A stretch of 64,000 nt of DNA from Salinicola aestuarinus (GTDB lineage Bacteria; Pseudomonadota; Gammaproteobacteria; Pseudomonadales; Halomonadaceae). Position 1 is the stretch's first letter. Every line of letters begins with the position of its first letter. A program made the translations under genes and the position numbers. Below are positions 40,635 through 50,601 of the stretch, one piece after another. The DNA is taken from positions 114,308-178,307 of the forward strand of contig NZ_PZJP01000004.1 in NCBI RefSeq assembly GCF_003206645.1, in the 5' to 3' direction. Under the pieces are notes generated by a model. That model saw only the letters and a program-made list of their open reading frames with translations. It was not told the origin of the DNA and made no database searches.

Positions 40635-41396
40635 TCAACTGCCTTCGTGCACTCTCTTGCCGAGAAACGTCGTCGGAGTCATTCCGCTGACTTTCCTGAA
40701 GGCGTAGGAAAAAGCCGCGGTGCTGGAAAAACCGACTCTCGTCGCGACATTCGCGATCGTCTCCCCTTTGGCGAGCCATTGCATGGCTCGCACGATCCTT
40801 GCGCGCTGGCGCCATGCTTTGAGTGTGAGCCCGGTTTCTGCAGGAAACAGCCTGCTAATCGTTCGTACCGAAGTAGCGCCTTGCGCTGCCAGTGCTTCGA
40901 GCGTCATGAGATTACGATGATCGGCAAGCGCAATTTCGGCTACCCGCTGTCCCACGCGTGAGGCGGGTAACGGGAGAAAGGTCGGTGCGTCGGGCATGGC
41001 TATGAGTTCGTGAAGCATGAGCCGGACGAGCAGTTCGATCTTTTCAGGGTGCGTATCGCTGGAGACAGCGTTGTCGAGCAGCGAGCCCAGCAGTGGTGTG
41101 ACTCGTAGAGCGAAAGCGCGCTCGAGAGATATTGCCGGCCTCCAATATTGCAGTGCTGCGGACTGCCAGTGTACTAGCCACAATTCCGCATCCGTTAACG
41201 CCTCCAGACGGTGTGGTACGCCTGGCGGTATCCAAGCGGCGAGATTTTGTGGAACCAACCACACACCATCTGCCGTGGCTACCTGAACCATTCCCGAAAA
41301 CGCGAAAGTCAGCTGCGCCTCATCATGCGCGTGCATGGGCAGAGTAGCCCCTTGGCGTTTCGTCACCCGTGTGATGGCAAATTGAGAGTGTGACAT
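40635..41396 (-). CDS. AraC-family transcriptional regulator (cupin plus HTH)
   Basis: This 253-residue regulator has an N-terminal cupin-like sensing domain (HAHDEAQLTFAFSGMVQV, then VPPGVPH-like IPPGVPHRLE) and a C-terminal AraC double helix-turn-helix (about 150-245). The latter includes LEALAAQGATSVRTISRLFPAETGLTLKAWRQRARI and IANVATRVGFSSTAAFSYAFRKVSGMTP. I start at ATG 41396, preceded by GAGGA about a dozen bases upstream. A GTG 11 codons earlier lacks a site. It is divergent from an MDR oxidoreductase, its likely target, and both have visibly lower GC than the flanking genes, suggesting joint acquisition. It is convergent with glmU. Confidence 0.88.
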   Translation of the reverse strand: MSHSQFAITRVTKRQGATLPMHAHDEAQLTFAFSGMVQVATADGVWLVPQNLAAWIPPGVPHRLEALTDAELWLVHWQSAALQYWRPAISLERAFALRVTPLLGSLLDNAVSSDTHPEKIELLVRLMLHELIAMPDAPTFLPLPASRVGQRVAEIALADHRNLMTLEALAAQGATSVRTISRLFPAETGLTLKAWRQRARIVRAMQWLAKGETIANVATRVGFSSTAAFSYAFRKVSGMTPTTFLGKRVHEGS

Positions 41397-41447
41397 GAAG
41401 GGCGTTTCCTCGATGCCGTTTGGCGTCACGTCGTAAATAAGCGTGAT

Positions 41448-41453
41448 TATAAT
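41448..41453 (+). promoter_or_regulatory. Possible -10 element for the MDR oxidoreductase gene
   Basis: A perfect TATAAT lies 38 bases before the ATG at 41492, in the 95-base spacer shared with the divergent AraC gene. No good -35 is present at 16-18 bases, as expected for a promoter that needs an activator. Confidence 0.4.
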
Positions 41454-41491
41454 TCAGCAGACAATGGTTCGACGCAAAGGAGTGAGTCTCG

Positions 41492-42409
41492 ATGAAATCG
41501 GTTGTCATCGATGAGTACGGCGACAACGACGTGATCCAGATCGCCGATATTGATTGCCCTAAGCCCGACAGCGGAGAGGTGTTAGTCAAGATTCACGCAG
41601 CAGGTGTGAACCCTGTGGACTGGAAGATTCGTAATGGCGCGGGTCAGCGTATGGGAATGACACTTCCAATCCATCTCGGCGGTGAAATCGCTGGTACTGT
41701 GGCCGCCATTGGCGAAGGTGTGACAGGTTTTTTTGAAGGTGATGCCGTCTTTGGCATCATTGGCACTGGTGGGTTCGCTGAATATGCGCGATGCAACGCC
41801 TCATTGCTGGCACGTAAACCCTCAACGTTGGATTTTGTCTCATCGGCAGCTCTGCCGCTTGGTGCACTCACGGCATGGCAGGCTATGTTCGACGTCGCTG
41901 GCCTTGTGGAGGGTCAGCGCCTATTTATCACCAATGGTTCCGGTGGTGTCGGATCGCTTGCCATACAGATCGCAAAAGCGCGTGGCGTTCATGTGACTGC
42001 CATGGCTTCAAGCAAGAATGAAAAGTACGTGAGGAGCCTTGGTGCCGACGTCTTCGTCGACCATACGAAACAACCGTTCGAAAACGTGGTTGCCAATTCG
42101 GATATCGTCTTCGATACGGTTGGCGGGGAGGTGTTCCAGCGTGCGTTCAAAACCGTCAAGAAAGGTGGTTTCGTGGTCACGATCGTCGCGTTTCTCGACG
42201 GTGAGGGTGAGCATGACGGTATCCATTCAGCGCGCGCGACCTGTAAACCCAACGCCGCTCAGCTCGGCTCCATTGTCGATCTTGTCGAAGTCGGGAAGCT
42301 GGAGCCGCGTATCGAGAGCGTTTTCCCTTTCATGGAAGTCAAAGCGGCGCTCGAACATTTGGAGAGCGGACGCGCGAGCGGTAAGGTCGTTTTGCAGGTC
42401 AATGATTGA
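41492..42409 (+). CDS. NADP-dependent quinone oxidoreductase-like MDR protein
   Basis: This 305-residue medium-chain dehydrogenase/reductase is of the zinc-free quinone oxidoreductase group. The N-terminal catalytic domain carries AAGVNPVDWKIRNG and GGEIAGTVAAIGEGVTGF. The Rossmann part has GSGGVGSLAIQIAKARGVHVTAMAS, and there is a conserved AALPLGALTAWQAMF. No structural or catalytic zinc cysteines are evident. The ATG has AAGGAG ten bases upstream. It is divergent from an AraC regulator. A role in detoxifying quinones or enones is likely but the substrate is unknown. Codon choice (many AT-ending codons) departs from the neighbours. Confidence 0.88.
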   Translation: MKSVVIDEYGDNDVIQIADIDCPKPDSGEVLVKIHAAGVNPVDWKIRNGAGQRMGMTLPIHLGGEIAGTVAAIGEGVTGFFEGDAVFGIIGTGGFAEYARCNASLLARKPSTLDFVSSAALPLGALTAWQAMFDVAGLVEGQRLFITNGSGGVGSLAIQIAKARGVHVTAMASSKNEKYVRSLGADVFVDHTKQPFENVVANSDIVFDTVGGEVFQRAFKTVKKGGFVVTIVAFLDGEGEHDGIHSARATCKPNAAQLGSIVDLVEVGKLEPRIESVFPFMEVKAALEHLESGRASGKVVLQVND

Positions 42410-42424
42410 TGCGCCTGAAGGCGA

Positions 42425-43525
42425 TCAGCGCGCCAGACACTGCCGATAGCGGTCGTCGACCCGCTTGGCGAACCATGCCGTGGTCAGGTTGCGGGTGATC
42501 TTGGGGCTTTCGAGCTTGATCCCCGGCAGGCGAGCGTAGGGGATGGGCTGTTTTTCCTGCTGTTCCGCCAGTGAGCGGACTTTCTCATAGAGCGCGGTCT
42601 GCTCGAATTCGAGGGAATCCTCTTCTTCCAGCGCATCGCGAATCTCGCCGTCGTCCATGCCCAGCCGACCTTTTAGCGTGCGTACCGCCAGCTCGGTCTG
42701 CCCGGCCTGACGCGAGCCGGGAATGATCAGGTCGCCGTCGAGCGCCAGCGGAATGCCGGAAAGCTGGGTCACTGCGGCCTGGAACGCGGCGTTACGACTG
42801 GCATACCAGCCGGCGTTGAAGTCCGCGAAGCGATAGATAGGCGCCTCGTAATGGGCGGGGTAGCCGAGCAGATGCGCGATGCCGAAGTAGAGCCCACCGC
42901 GACGCGTGAACACCTCGTGGCGTACCGAGTCATCGATCGGGTAGGGGTAGTTCTCGGCGTGCGCCTCGGCGAAGTCGACGCTCACCTGCATTGGCCCGCC
43001 GGTCTCTACCGGGTTGAGGCTGCCGAAGAGTTCGCGACCCAGCGGCGCCATGTCGATGAAATCCTCGAAGATCTCGCTCATCTCGCGCTCGGTGGTCAGC
43101 GCGTTGAGCCGCTCGTTGTAGGTTTCGCCGGTGGGCGATTCCAGATTCAGGCCCGCCTGTACCAGGAAGTTCGGCACGTGCAGGGCCTCGGCGCGCCGCT
43201 CGATCTCCCCCCGTGCGATCCGGGACAGGCCCGGGACCACCGGATCGCCGCTGTAGGTCGACTCCTGCTCGACTACTGCCAGCACCGCGCAGAGGTTCTC
43301 CCGCGTTGCCGGGAGATTCTGCGCCGAGAAGGCCACGGTGATATCCGTCGCCCAGCCGTCGCGATCGCTGGCGCTTTCGGGGATCAGCGAGACGAGTTCC
43401 TGCGTCACGCTCGCCGGGCGCTGTTCGAAGCCCGGCTGCGGCGCCTGGGTGCTGCACCCGGCCAGCAGTATCAGCCCGAGTGCCGGCGCAAAGCGATGGC
43501 CGGGAAGGCGCGAGTATTGCCTCAT
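42425..43525 (-). CDS. DUF1615 family lipoprotein
   Basis: This 366-residue predicted lipoprotein belongs to DUF1615 (YfiM/YaiW-like in older naming is not implied). Its signal peptide ends at the lipobox LLAGC (about residue 24). The mature part contains VVEQESTYSGDPVVPGLSRIARGEIERRA and PVETGGPMQVSVDFAEAHAENYPYP. GLYFGIAHLLGYPAHYEAPIYRFADFNAGWYASRNAAFQ follows, with a lysozyme-like flavour (an E near QESTY and GPMQV) that suggests a cell-wall-active fold. The function is unproven. The start ATGA overlaps the argE stop by four bases, so it is coupled to argE. Confidence 0.85.
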   Translation of the reverse strand: MRQYSRLPGHRFAPALGLILLAGCSTQAPQPGFEQRPASVTQELVSLIPESASDRDGWATDITVAFSAQNLPATRENLCAVLAVVEQESTYSGDPVVPGLSRIARGEIERRAEALHVPNFLVQAGLNLESPTGETYNERLNALTTEREMSEIFEDFIDMAPLGRELFGSLNPVETGGPMQVSVDFAEAHAENYPYPIDDSVRHEVFTRRGGLYFGIAHLLGYPAHYEAPIYRFADFNAGWYASRNAAFQAAVTQLSGIPLALDGDLIIPGSRQAGQTELAVRTLKGRLGMDDGEIRDALEEEDSLEFEQTALYEKVRSLAEQQEKQPIPYARLPGIKLESPKITRNLTTAWFAKRVDDRYRQCLAR

Positions 43526-44670
43526 GTGCTCAGATGCGCCGCCAGCCGTTTCATCATGGCATCGCAGCGCTCGAGCTGATCGATGGCGATGAATTCGTCC
43601 GGCTTGTGCCCCTGGTCCATGCAGCCCGGCCCGCAGACGACGGTGGGAATGCCGGCCTCGTGGAAGAGCCCGCCCTCGGTGCCGTAGGCCACAGTGCCGA
43701 AATCCTCGCGATCACTGAGCGTGGCGATCAGCCGAGCGACGTCGCTGTTCTCCTCGGTGGTCAGCCCCGGGTAGGCCTGCAGCGACTCGAAGACGATGTC
43801 GGTGTCGGGTTCGACGGCGCGCATTTTAGGGATGAGCTCCTGGTCGGCGTAGTCGCGCATCTCGCGCTCGACCTCATTGGCGTCGAAGCCCGGCAGCGAG
43901 CGCACTTCCCAGTCGAAGCGACACTCCGACGGCACGATGTTGAGCGCCCGGCCGCCTTCGATCACGCCGGTCTGCACGGTCGAGAACGGCGGATAGAAGC
44001 GCTCGTCGCGGCGTGACGGATGCGCCAGTCGATCGCCGATCTCGGTGAGTCGGGTGATCATCTTCGCCGCCGTTTCGATGGCGTTGACGCCTTCCGGCGC
44101 GAAGGCCGAGTGGCATGGCGCGCCATGCACGTGGCAGCGCACGCCCAGCTTGCCCTTGTGCCCCAGCACCGGCTGGAGCTCGGTGGGTTCGCCGATCACG
44201 CAGGCGAGCGGTCGGTACGGCTTGCCTTCCAGCATCGAGAGGATCGACCGCACGCCGAGGCAGCCGACTTCTTCGTCATACGAGAAGGCCAGATGGATCG
44301 GCGTCTTCAGATCCGCCTCGACGAAGTGCGGAACCGCCGCCAGCACGCAGGCGATGTAGCCCTTCATGTCCGCGCTGCCGCGACCATAGAGCTTGCCATC
44401 GCGCTCGGTCATGTCGAACGCTGGCACGGTCCACGGCTGGCCCTCTACCGGCACCACGTCAGTATGTCCGGAGAGGACGACGCCGCCGCGATCACTGGGG
44501 CCTATCGTCGCCCACAGGTTGGCCTTGCTGCCGTCCTCGTTGAGGATCAGTTCGCTGTCGACGCCATGGCTTGCGAGGGTGTCACGCACGAATTCGATCA
44601 GTGCGAGGTTGGAGTCGCGGCTGACGGTAGCGAAGCCGATCAGCTTGCCGAGGATCTCCTGACTGGTCAT
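43522..44670 (-). CDS. argE: Acetylornithine deacetylase
   Basis: ArgE is a zinc M20 metallohydrolase that releases ornithine from N-acetylornithine in arginine synthesis. The 382-residue protein has VVLSGHTDVVPVEGQPW (metal-binding His/Asp), YGRGSADMKGY, the catalytic-glutamate YDEEVGCLG, GEPTEL, and the late GTEGGLFHEAGIPTVVCGPG. I start at ATG 44670 (MTSQEILGKLIGF), giving the E. coli length (383). A longer frame upstream enters the promoter region of the divergent DeoR gene. The gene leads an operon with the DUF1615 lipoprotein. Confidence 0.94.
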   Translation of the reverse strand: MTSQEILGKLIGFATVSRDSNLALIEFVRDTLASHGVDSELILNEDGSKANLWATIGPSDRGGVVLSGHTDVVPVEGQPWTVPAFDMTERDGKLYGRGSADMKGYIACVLAAVPHFVEADLKTPIHLAFSYDEEVGCLGVRSILSMLEGKPYRPLACVIGEPTELQPVLGHKGKLGVRCHVHGAPCHSAFAPEGVNAIETAAKMITRLTEIGDRLAHPSRRDERFYPPFSTVQTGVIEGGRALNIVPSECRFDWEVRSLPGFDANEVEREMRDYADQELIPKMRAVEPDTDIVFESLQAYPGLTTEENSDVARLIATLSDREDFGTVAYGTEGGLFHEAGIPTVVCGPGCMDQGHKPDEFIAIDQLERCDAMMKRLAAHLST

Positions 44671-44807
44671 GCGATATCTCTTCAATTGTGATTGTTGGGT
44701 AGGCGAACCATGATGCCCAGCTCCTGCCGCGGAGACCACCGCCCGGCGGGTTTCGCCACCAGTCTTGACGAATTCACCCAATTAGGTTCCGATATGTTTC
44801 GTTTATC

Positions 44808-44841
44808 TTTCGGTTCGAAATCAAAAAGGCGTCGTTCGAAA
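44808..44841 (+). promoter_or_regulatory. Candidate operator of the DeoR regulator
   Basis: A TTTCG-GTT-CGAAA palindrome (44808-44820) is followed by a repeat of GTTCGAAA at 44834-44841, directly abutting the deoR start codon. The two GTTCGAAA copies are 21 bases apart, two helical turns. A further TTTCG lies at 44797-44801. DeoR-family proteins bind TTCG-containing repeats, so autoregulation is likely. Confidence 0.55.
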
Positions 44842-44842
44842 C

Positions 44843-45628
44843 ATGCCCAAGCGCGATACCGCTCAGCGTCGCCATGCCATTCTCGCCTACGTCAACGCCC
44901 GCGGCGAGACGCCGGTGGAGGCGCTGGCGAGCCGTTTCGCCATCTCCGAGGTCACGGTGCGCAAGGACCTCAACACGCTGGAGCGAAGCGGTCTGCTGCT
45001 GCGTCGCCACGGCGGGGCCGCGCCACTGCCCCAGGAGATGCTCGGCGAGCCGGCCCAGACGCTCTCGCCCTTCAAGCAGGCGATCGCTCGGACGGCGCGG
45101 GCACGCATCCGCGAGCATAACCGGATCATCGTCGACAGCGGCACGACCACCGCCGCGCTGATCGGCGAGCTGGGCGGCCTGCGCGGACTGGTGGTGATGA
45201 CCAACTCGCTGGCGGTGGCCGCTGCGCTGCGTGAGCTGGAGTCCGAACCGGCGCTGCTGATGACCGGGGGGACCTGGGACCCGCACTCGGAGTCCTTTCA
45301 GGGTCAGGTCGCCGAGCAGGTGCTGCGCGCCTATGACTTCGATCAGCTCTTCGTCGGCGCCGACGGCATCGATCTCGAACGCGGTACCACCACCTACAAC
45401 GAACTCTTCGGGCTGACCCGAGTCATGGCCGAGGTCGCCCGCGAAGTGGTGGTCATGCTGGAGGCCGACAAGATCGGCCGCCGCATTCCCAATCTGGAAC
45501 TGCCGTGGGCACGCATCGATACGCTGGTTACCGACTGGCGCCTCGAGGGGGCGTCCGCCGCGGCCATCGAAGCGCAGGGCACTCAGGTCGTCGTCGCGCC
45601 CGAGCCGGCCTGCGATATCGATAGCTAA
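44843..45628 (+). CDS. DeoR-family transcriptional regulator, glmS-linked
   Basis: This 261-residue regulator has the DeoR N-terminal winged helix (about 8-60: RRHAILAYVNARGETPVEALASRFAISEVTVRKDLNTLERSGLLLRRHGGA) and the sugar-phosphate sensor domain (about 80-240). The latter has IVDSGTTTAALIGEL, LLMTGGTWDPHSESFQG, FVGADGIDLERGTTTYNE and MLEADKIGRR. It is 23 bases upstream of glmS in the same direction. In gammaproteobacteria such a gene is commonly paired with glmS and probably senses an amino-sugar phosphate. TTCGAAA repeats abut its start. It is divergent from argE. Confidence 0.93.
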   Translation: MPKRDTAQRRHAILAYVNARGETPVEALASRFAISEVTVRKDLNTLERSGLLLRRHGGAAPLPQEMLGEPAQTLSPFKQAIARTARARIREHNRIIVDSGTTTAALIGELGGLRGLVVMTNSLAVAAALRELESEPALLMTGGTWDPHSESFQGQVAEQVLRAYDFDQLFVGADGIDLERGTTTYNELFGLTRVMAEVAREVVVMLEADKIGRRIPNLELPWARIDTLVTDWRLEGASAAAIEAQGTQVVVAPEPACDIDS

Positions 45629-45651
45629 TCTTCTCTTCAAGGACATCGATC

Positions 45652-47508
<1,857 letters not shown>

Positions 47509-47828
47509 GCGGGGGCGAGTCAGGGATGGGTGAGCGTGAAACAGGAGGTTGGGTAACGCTGCAGTGGGCGATCGGCTGACGCCCGGCTGGTGCCGTGACG
47601 CGAGGCGACCCGGTCATCTGTGGGTGTTGCCCGCTCCATAGCCGAATGCGACGTCTTCTGTAGTGAATGCGATCTTCAGGCCGGAGCACTATTGACCTGA
47701 TGGCACATGGGAATGACGCTGCTCGCGGGGGTCGCCCACGCGAGCCCGAACCGTCTCCGACCCGCGTTGGCGCTGCCGTGAGAGAAGCCGTGCGAGACTC
47801 CTTTGCCAGTGTTCTGAAGCACAAGAAC
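47509..47828. other. Spacer between glmS and the GlxA-type gene
   Basis: No convincing gene, hairpin or repeat is seen in these 320 bases. The frame of the downstream regulator stays open through the right-hand part, so if its true start is the ATG at 47700 the spacer is shorter. Confidence 0.4.
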
Positions 47829-48869
47829 ATGACTCACCTGCGACAGCGCTCCCCGAGCGGCCAGGTGGGCGTGCGTCGGGCGGCGTTCGTGCTGCTCGAC
47901 AATTTCTCGCTGATGGCCTTTACCGGCGCCGCCGATGCGCTGGTGACCGCCAACCTGATGGCGCCGTCGCCACGCTACGACGTCAGCGTGGTCGGGTCCT
48001 CCGGGGCGCTGGTCACCAGCGATCTGGGCATTGCCATCTCCACCGACTGCTCGCTTGCCGATCTCGATGCCAGCGGCCACGACATACTGGTGGTCTGTGG
48101 TGGCTTTCGCGTGCCGCTCGCGACGACACCGGTGCTTCGGCACAAGCTGCGCAGCGCCGATGCCAAGGGAGCGATTCTGGGCGGGCTCTGGAACGGTGCT
48201 TTCTTTCTGGCCGAAGCCGGCCTGCTCGACGGCCACGACTGCGCGATTCATCCCGACTCCCGCGCGACGCTGGCCGAGCTCTTCCCGGGGGTGGGACTCT
48301 CGCACCGCTCCTACGTCGTCGAGCCGCGCCGGGTCACCTGTGCCGGCGCCAACAGCTCGCTGAGCATGATGCTTGACCTGATCCGCCACGACAGCGAGAG
48401 CGGTCTGGCGGATGCCATCGACGAAGTCTTGAGCTGCGACAAGTCGCAGGAGCTGCTCGATGTCTCCGTGGTCTCCATCGACTGCAATCCGACGCTGCCC
48501 AACCCTTTGAAAGCCGCGCTTTCGGTGATGCACAACCATATCGAGGAGCCGATGGAGGTCGAGGCGATCGCACAGCGCGCCGGCGTGTCGCGGCGCCAGC
48601 TGGAGCGGCTGTTTCGTCAGCACGTCGATGTCGGCCCGGCGCGCTACTACCTCGAGTTGCGGCTGACCCACGCGCGCCAGCTACTGCAGCAGACCAACCG
48701 CACGGCGACGGACGTCGCCATTGCCAGCGGCTTCATCAGCATCACCCACTTTCGCAACTGCTTCCGCGAGTTCTTCCACATCACCCCCGGCGAGTTTCGT
48801 CGCCGCCAGGCCGGCAAACCGTCGGCACACGATCAAGACGCCGCTATCGGTCTCGCCTCGACGCAGTGA
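47829..48869 (+). CDS. GlxA-family AraC-type transcriptional regulator
   Basis: This regulator has an N-terminal DJ-1/PfpI-like (class I glutamine amidotransferase fold) domain (about 20-185: AAFVLLDNFSLMAFTGAADALVTANLM, ILVVCGGFRVP, GGLWNGAFFLAEAGLLDG). A C-terminal AraC helix-turn-helix follows (about 225-325: VEAIAQRAGVSRRQLERLFRQHVDVGPARYYLELRLTHARQLL and VAIASGFISITHFRNCFREFF). Relatives control choline, carnitine or glycine-betaine use (GbdR, CdhR). The target here is unknown. I prefer ATG 47829 (346 residues), since homologues begin shortly before the FVLLDNFS motif. ATG 47700 is an alternative. It is followed by a convergent zinc-type transporter operon. Confidence 0.85.
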   Translation: MTHLRQRSPSGQVGVRRAAFVLLDNFSLMAFTGAADALVTANLMAPSPRYDVSVVGSSGALVTSDLGIAISTDCSLADLDASGHDILVVCGGFRVPLATTPVLRHKLRSADAKGAILGGLWNGAFFLAEAGLLDGHDCAIHPDSRATLAELFPGVGLSHRSYVVEPRRVTCAGANSSLSMMLDLIRHDSESGLADAIDEVLSCDKSQELLDVSVVSIDCNPTLPNPLKAALSVMHNHIEEPMEVEAIAQRAGVSRRQLERLFRQHVDVGPARYYLELRLTHARQLLQQTNRTATDVAIASGFISITHFRNCFREFFHITPGEFRRRQAGKPSAHDQDAAIGLASTQ

Positions 48870-48898
48870 ACACGCCTTGATGACGCGGGTTCATCGCC

Positions 48899-49696
48899 TC
48901 AGGCGAGACGTCGGGTCAGCCGGCTCAGCGCATAGCAGCCGAAACTCAGTGCACCGATGCATGACGACGCCGGCAGGTTGGCGTAGTAGGAGAGCACTAG
49001 CCCGCCCAGCGACTGAGTGAGCGCGAGTCCGGCAGTGAGCACGAGACCCGCGCCGACTCGTGGACACCAGGCCTGCGCCGCGGCGGCGGGGCCGATGAAG
49101 ATGGCGAAGCTCAACAGCGAGCCGATGACGGGTACCGCCACCGCGGCCGCTGCCCCCACCAATAGCAGAAAGAGCGTGTCGATTGCCCTCACCGGGATGC
49201 CGCGCGCGCGCGCCGCTTCGGGGTTGAGACTGGCGAAACGCAGCGGTCGAAAGATCGCGGCGAGGGCGCCGAGCAGCACCAGGGAGACGACGATGATCCA
49301 GCGGATCTGGTCGGCATCGATGCCGAAGACGCTACCGAAAAGAATACCGATGGCGGCATTGGCGTTGGCGCTGTAGAGATTGATGAACAGCGCGCCGAGC
49401 CCCAGCGAGAACATCAGGATCATGCCCACGCTGATATCGCGCTCGCCCATCTCGCGTCCCGCCAGTGCCATCACCAGCGCCGCGCCTATCACGAAAGCGA
49501 GCAGGCCCAGCATGGGGTCGGCGCCGATCAGCGACGCGCCGGCGGCGCCGGCAAACCCGATGTTGCTCAGCGCGTGGGAGGCAAAGGCCTGGCGACGGAG
49601 GACGACGAAATAGCCGACGAGCGCCCCCATCAGCGCAATGACGGTGGTGGCAGCGAAAGCGTGCCGCATGAAAGCGAACTGCAGAAATTCGGGCAT
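48899..49696 (-). CDS. znuB: Metal (zinc-type) ABC transporter permease
   Basis: This ABC-3 family inner-membrane permease has 265 residues and about seven to eight hydrophobic helices. The family pattern is seen in AFASHALSNIGFAGAAGASLIG and in SLNPEAARARGIPVRAIDTLFLLLVGAAAAVAVPVIGSLLSFAIFIGPAAAA. The start is uncertain: I use ATG 49696 (MPEFLQFAFMRHAF), which fits homologues, though neither it nor the GTG 11 codons upstream has a clear ribosome-binding site. It is last in a minus-strand A-C-B operon. Zinc is the likely metal, manganese or iron possible. Confidence 0.87.
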   Translation of the reverse strand: MPEFLQFAFMRHAFAATTVIALMGALVGYFVVLRRQAFASHALSNIGFAGAAGASLIGADPMLGLLAFVIGAALVMALAGREMGERDISVGMILMFSLGLGALFINLYSANANAAIGILFGSVFGIDADQIRWIIVVSLVLLGALAAIFRPLRFASLNPEAARARGIPVRAIDTLFLLLVGAAAAVAVPVIGSLLSFAIFIGPAAAAQAWCPRVGAGLVLTAGLALTQSLGGLVLSYYANLPASSCIGALSFGCYALSRLTRRLA

Positions 49697-49785
49697 GATC
49701 GACACCCAACGTGACACCGGCAGCGACACGGCCGGCTGAAAGCGTGAAATGAAGTGAGCGTAAAAGGACAGGGCGGCGCGAAGCC

Positions 49786-50601
49786 CTAGCCGGCCTCCGC
49801 CAGTGCCCGGCTCTGGCCGCCTTCGAAGACAAAGCGCCTTCCGCTGTCACGAATGACCCGCATCGGCGTGGCGTAGAGCTCACTCAGCGTTCGTTCGCAG
49901 ATGATCTCGTCGACGCTGCCGATCCGCCCGCGTCCTTGTGCCAGGTAGAGCACACGGTCGCAGGCACCGAGCACGGGATTGATGTCGTGGGTGCTGAAGA
50001 TCACCGCGATGCCGCGCTCGGTGAGACGCCTCGCCACGGTCACGATCCAGTCGCGAGCCGCGGGGTCGAGTTGAGAGAGAGGCTCGTCGAGCAGGATCAG
50101 GCGCGGCTGTTCGACCAGCGCCTGTGCAATGAGCAGCCGCTGGCGCTGACCGCCGGAGAGCGTCGAGAGCCGCCGCTCGGCGAGATCCCTGGCCCCGACG
50201 GTGTCGAGCGCGGCGTTGACCGCCTCGCGTGCCCGGCGCCGGGCACGCGGCAGTGCGACGCCGAGCCGGTGGGCGTTGCACGCCGCGCAGACGAACTCCC
50301 GGCCGATCAGCGCATCGTCATGCGCGATGCCCGCAGCCTGCGGCACGTAGGCGGTCTGTCGCCGCATTCGGCAAGGCTTGTCACCGAGTACCCGCAGCTC
50401 GCCACTGTGCGGAGCGATCAGACCGAGGATGGACTCGAACAGCGTCGTCTTGCCCGCCCCGTTGGGGCCGACCAGCGCCGTGAAACTGCCCGGCTCAATC
50501 CGAAACGACAGCGCTGAGAAGGCCGGATCGCTGCCCTTGCCGGCGGCGATGTCGCGTGCTTCCACCGCCGGCACTGTCGTGTTGTCAGCCACGTTCGGCA
50601 T
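49786..50601 (-). CDS. znuC: Metal (zinc-type) ABC transporter ATP-binding protein
   Basis: This ABC ATPase of 271 residues has Walker A GPNGAGKTT (about 45-53) and a Q-loop in YVPQAAGIAHD. The signature is LSGGQRQRLLIAQAL, Walker B LILLDEPLSQLDP, and the switch histidine FSTHDINPVLG. The His/Asp pattern after the switch (THDxNPVL) is common in metal-ion ABC ATPases. Its start lies 17 bases inside the end of the binding-protein gene, so the two are coupled. There is an 89-base gap to the permease gene. Confidence 0.9.
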   Translation of the reverse strand: MPNVADNTTVPAVEARDIAAGKGSDPAFSALSFRIEPGSFTALVGPNGAGKTTLFESILGLIAPHSGELRVLGDKPCRMRRQTAYVPQAAGIAHDDALIGREFVCAACNAHRLGVALPRARRRAREAVNAALDTVGARDLAERRLSTLSGGQRQRLLIAQALVEQPRLILLDEPLSQLDPAARDWIVTVARRLTERGIAVIFSTHDINPVLGACDRVLYLAQGRGRIGSVDEIICERTLSELYATPMRVIRDSGRRFVFEGGQSRALAEAG

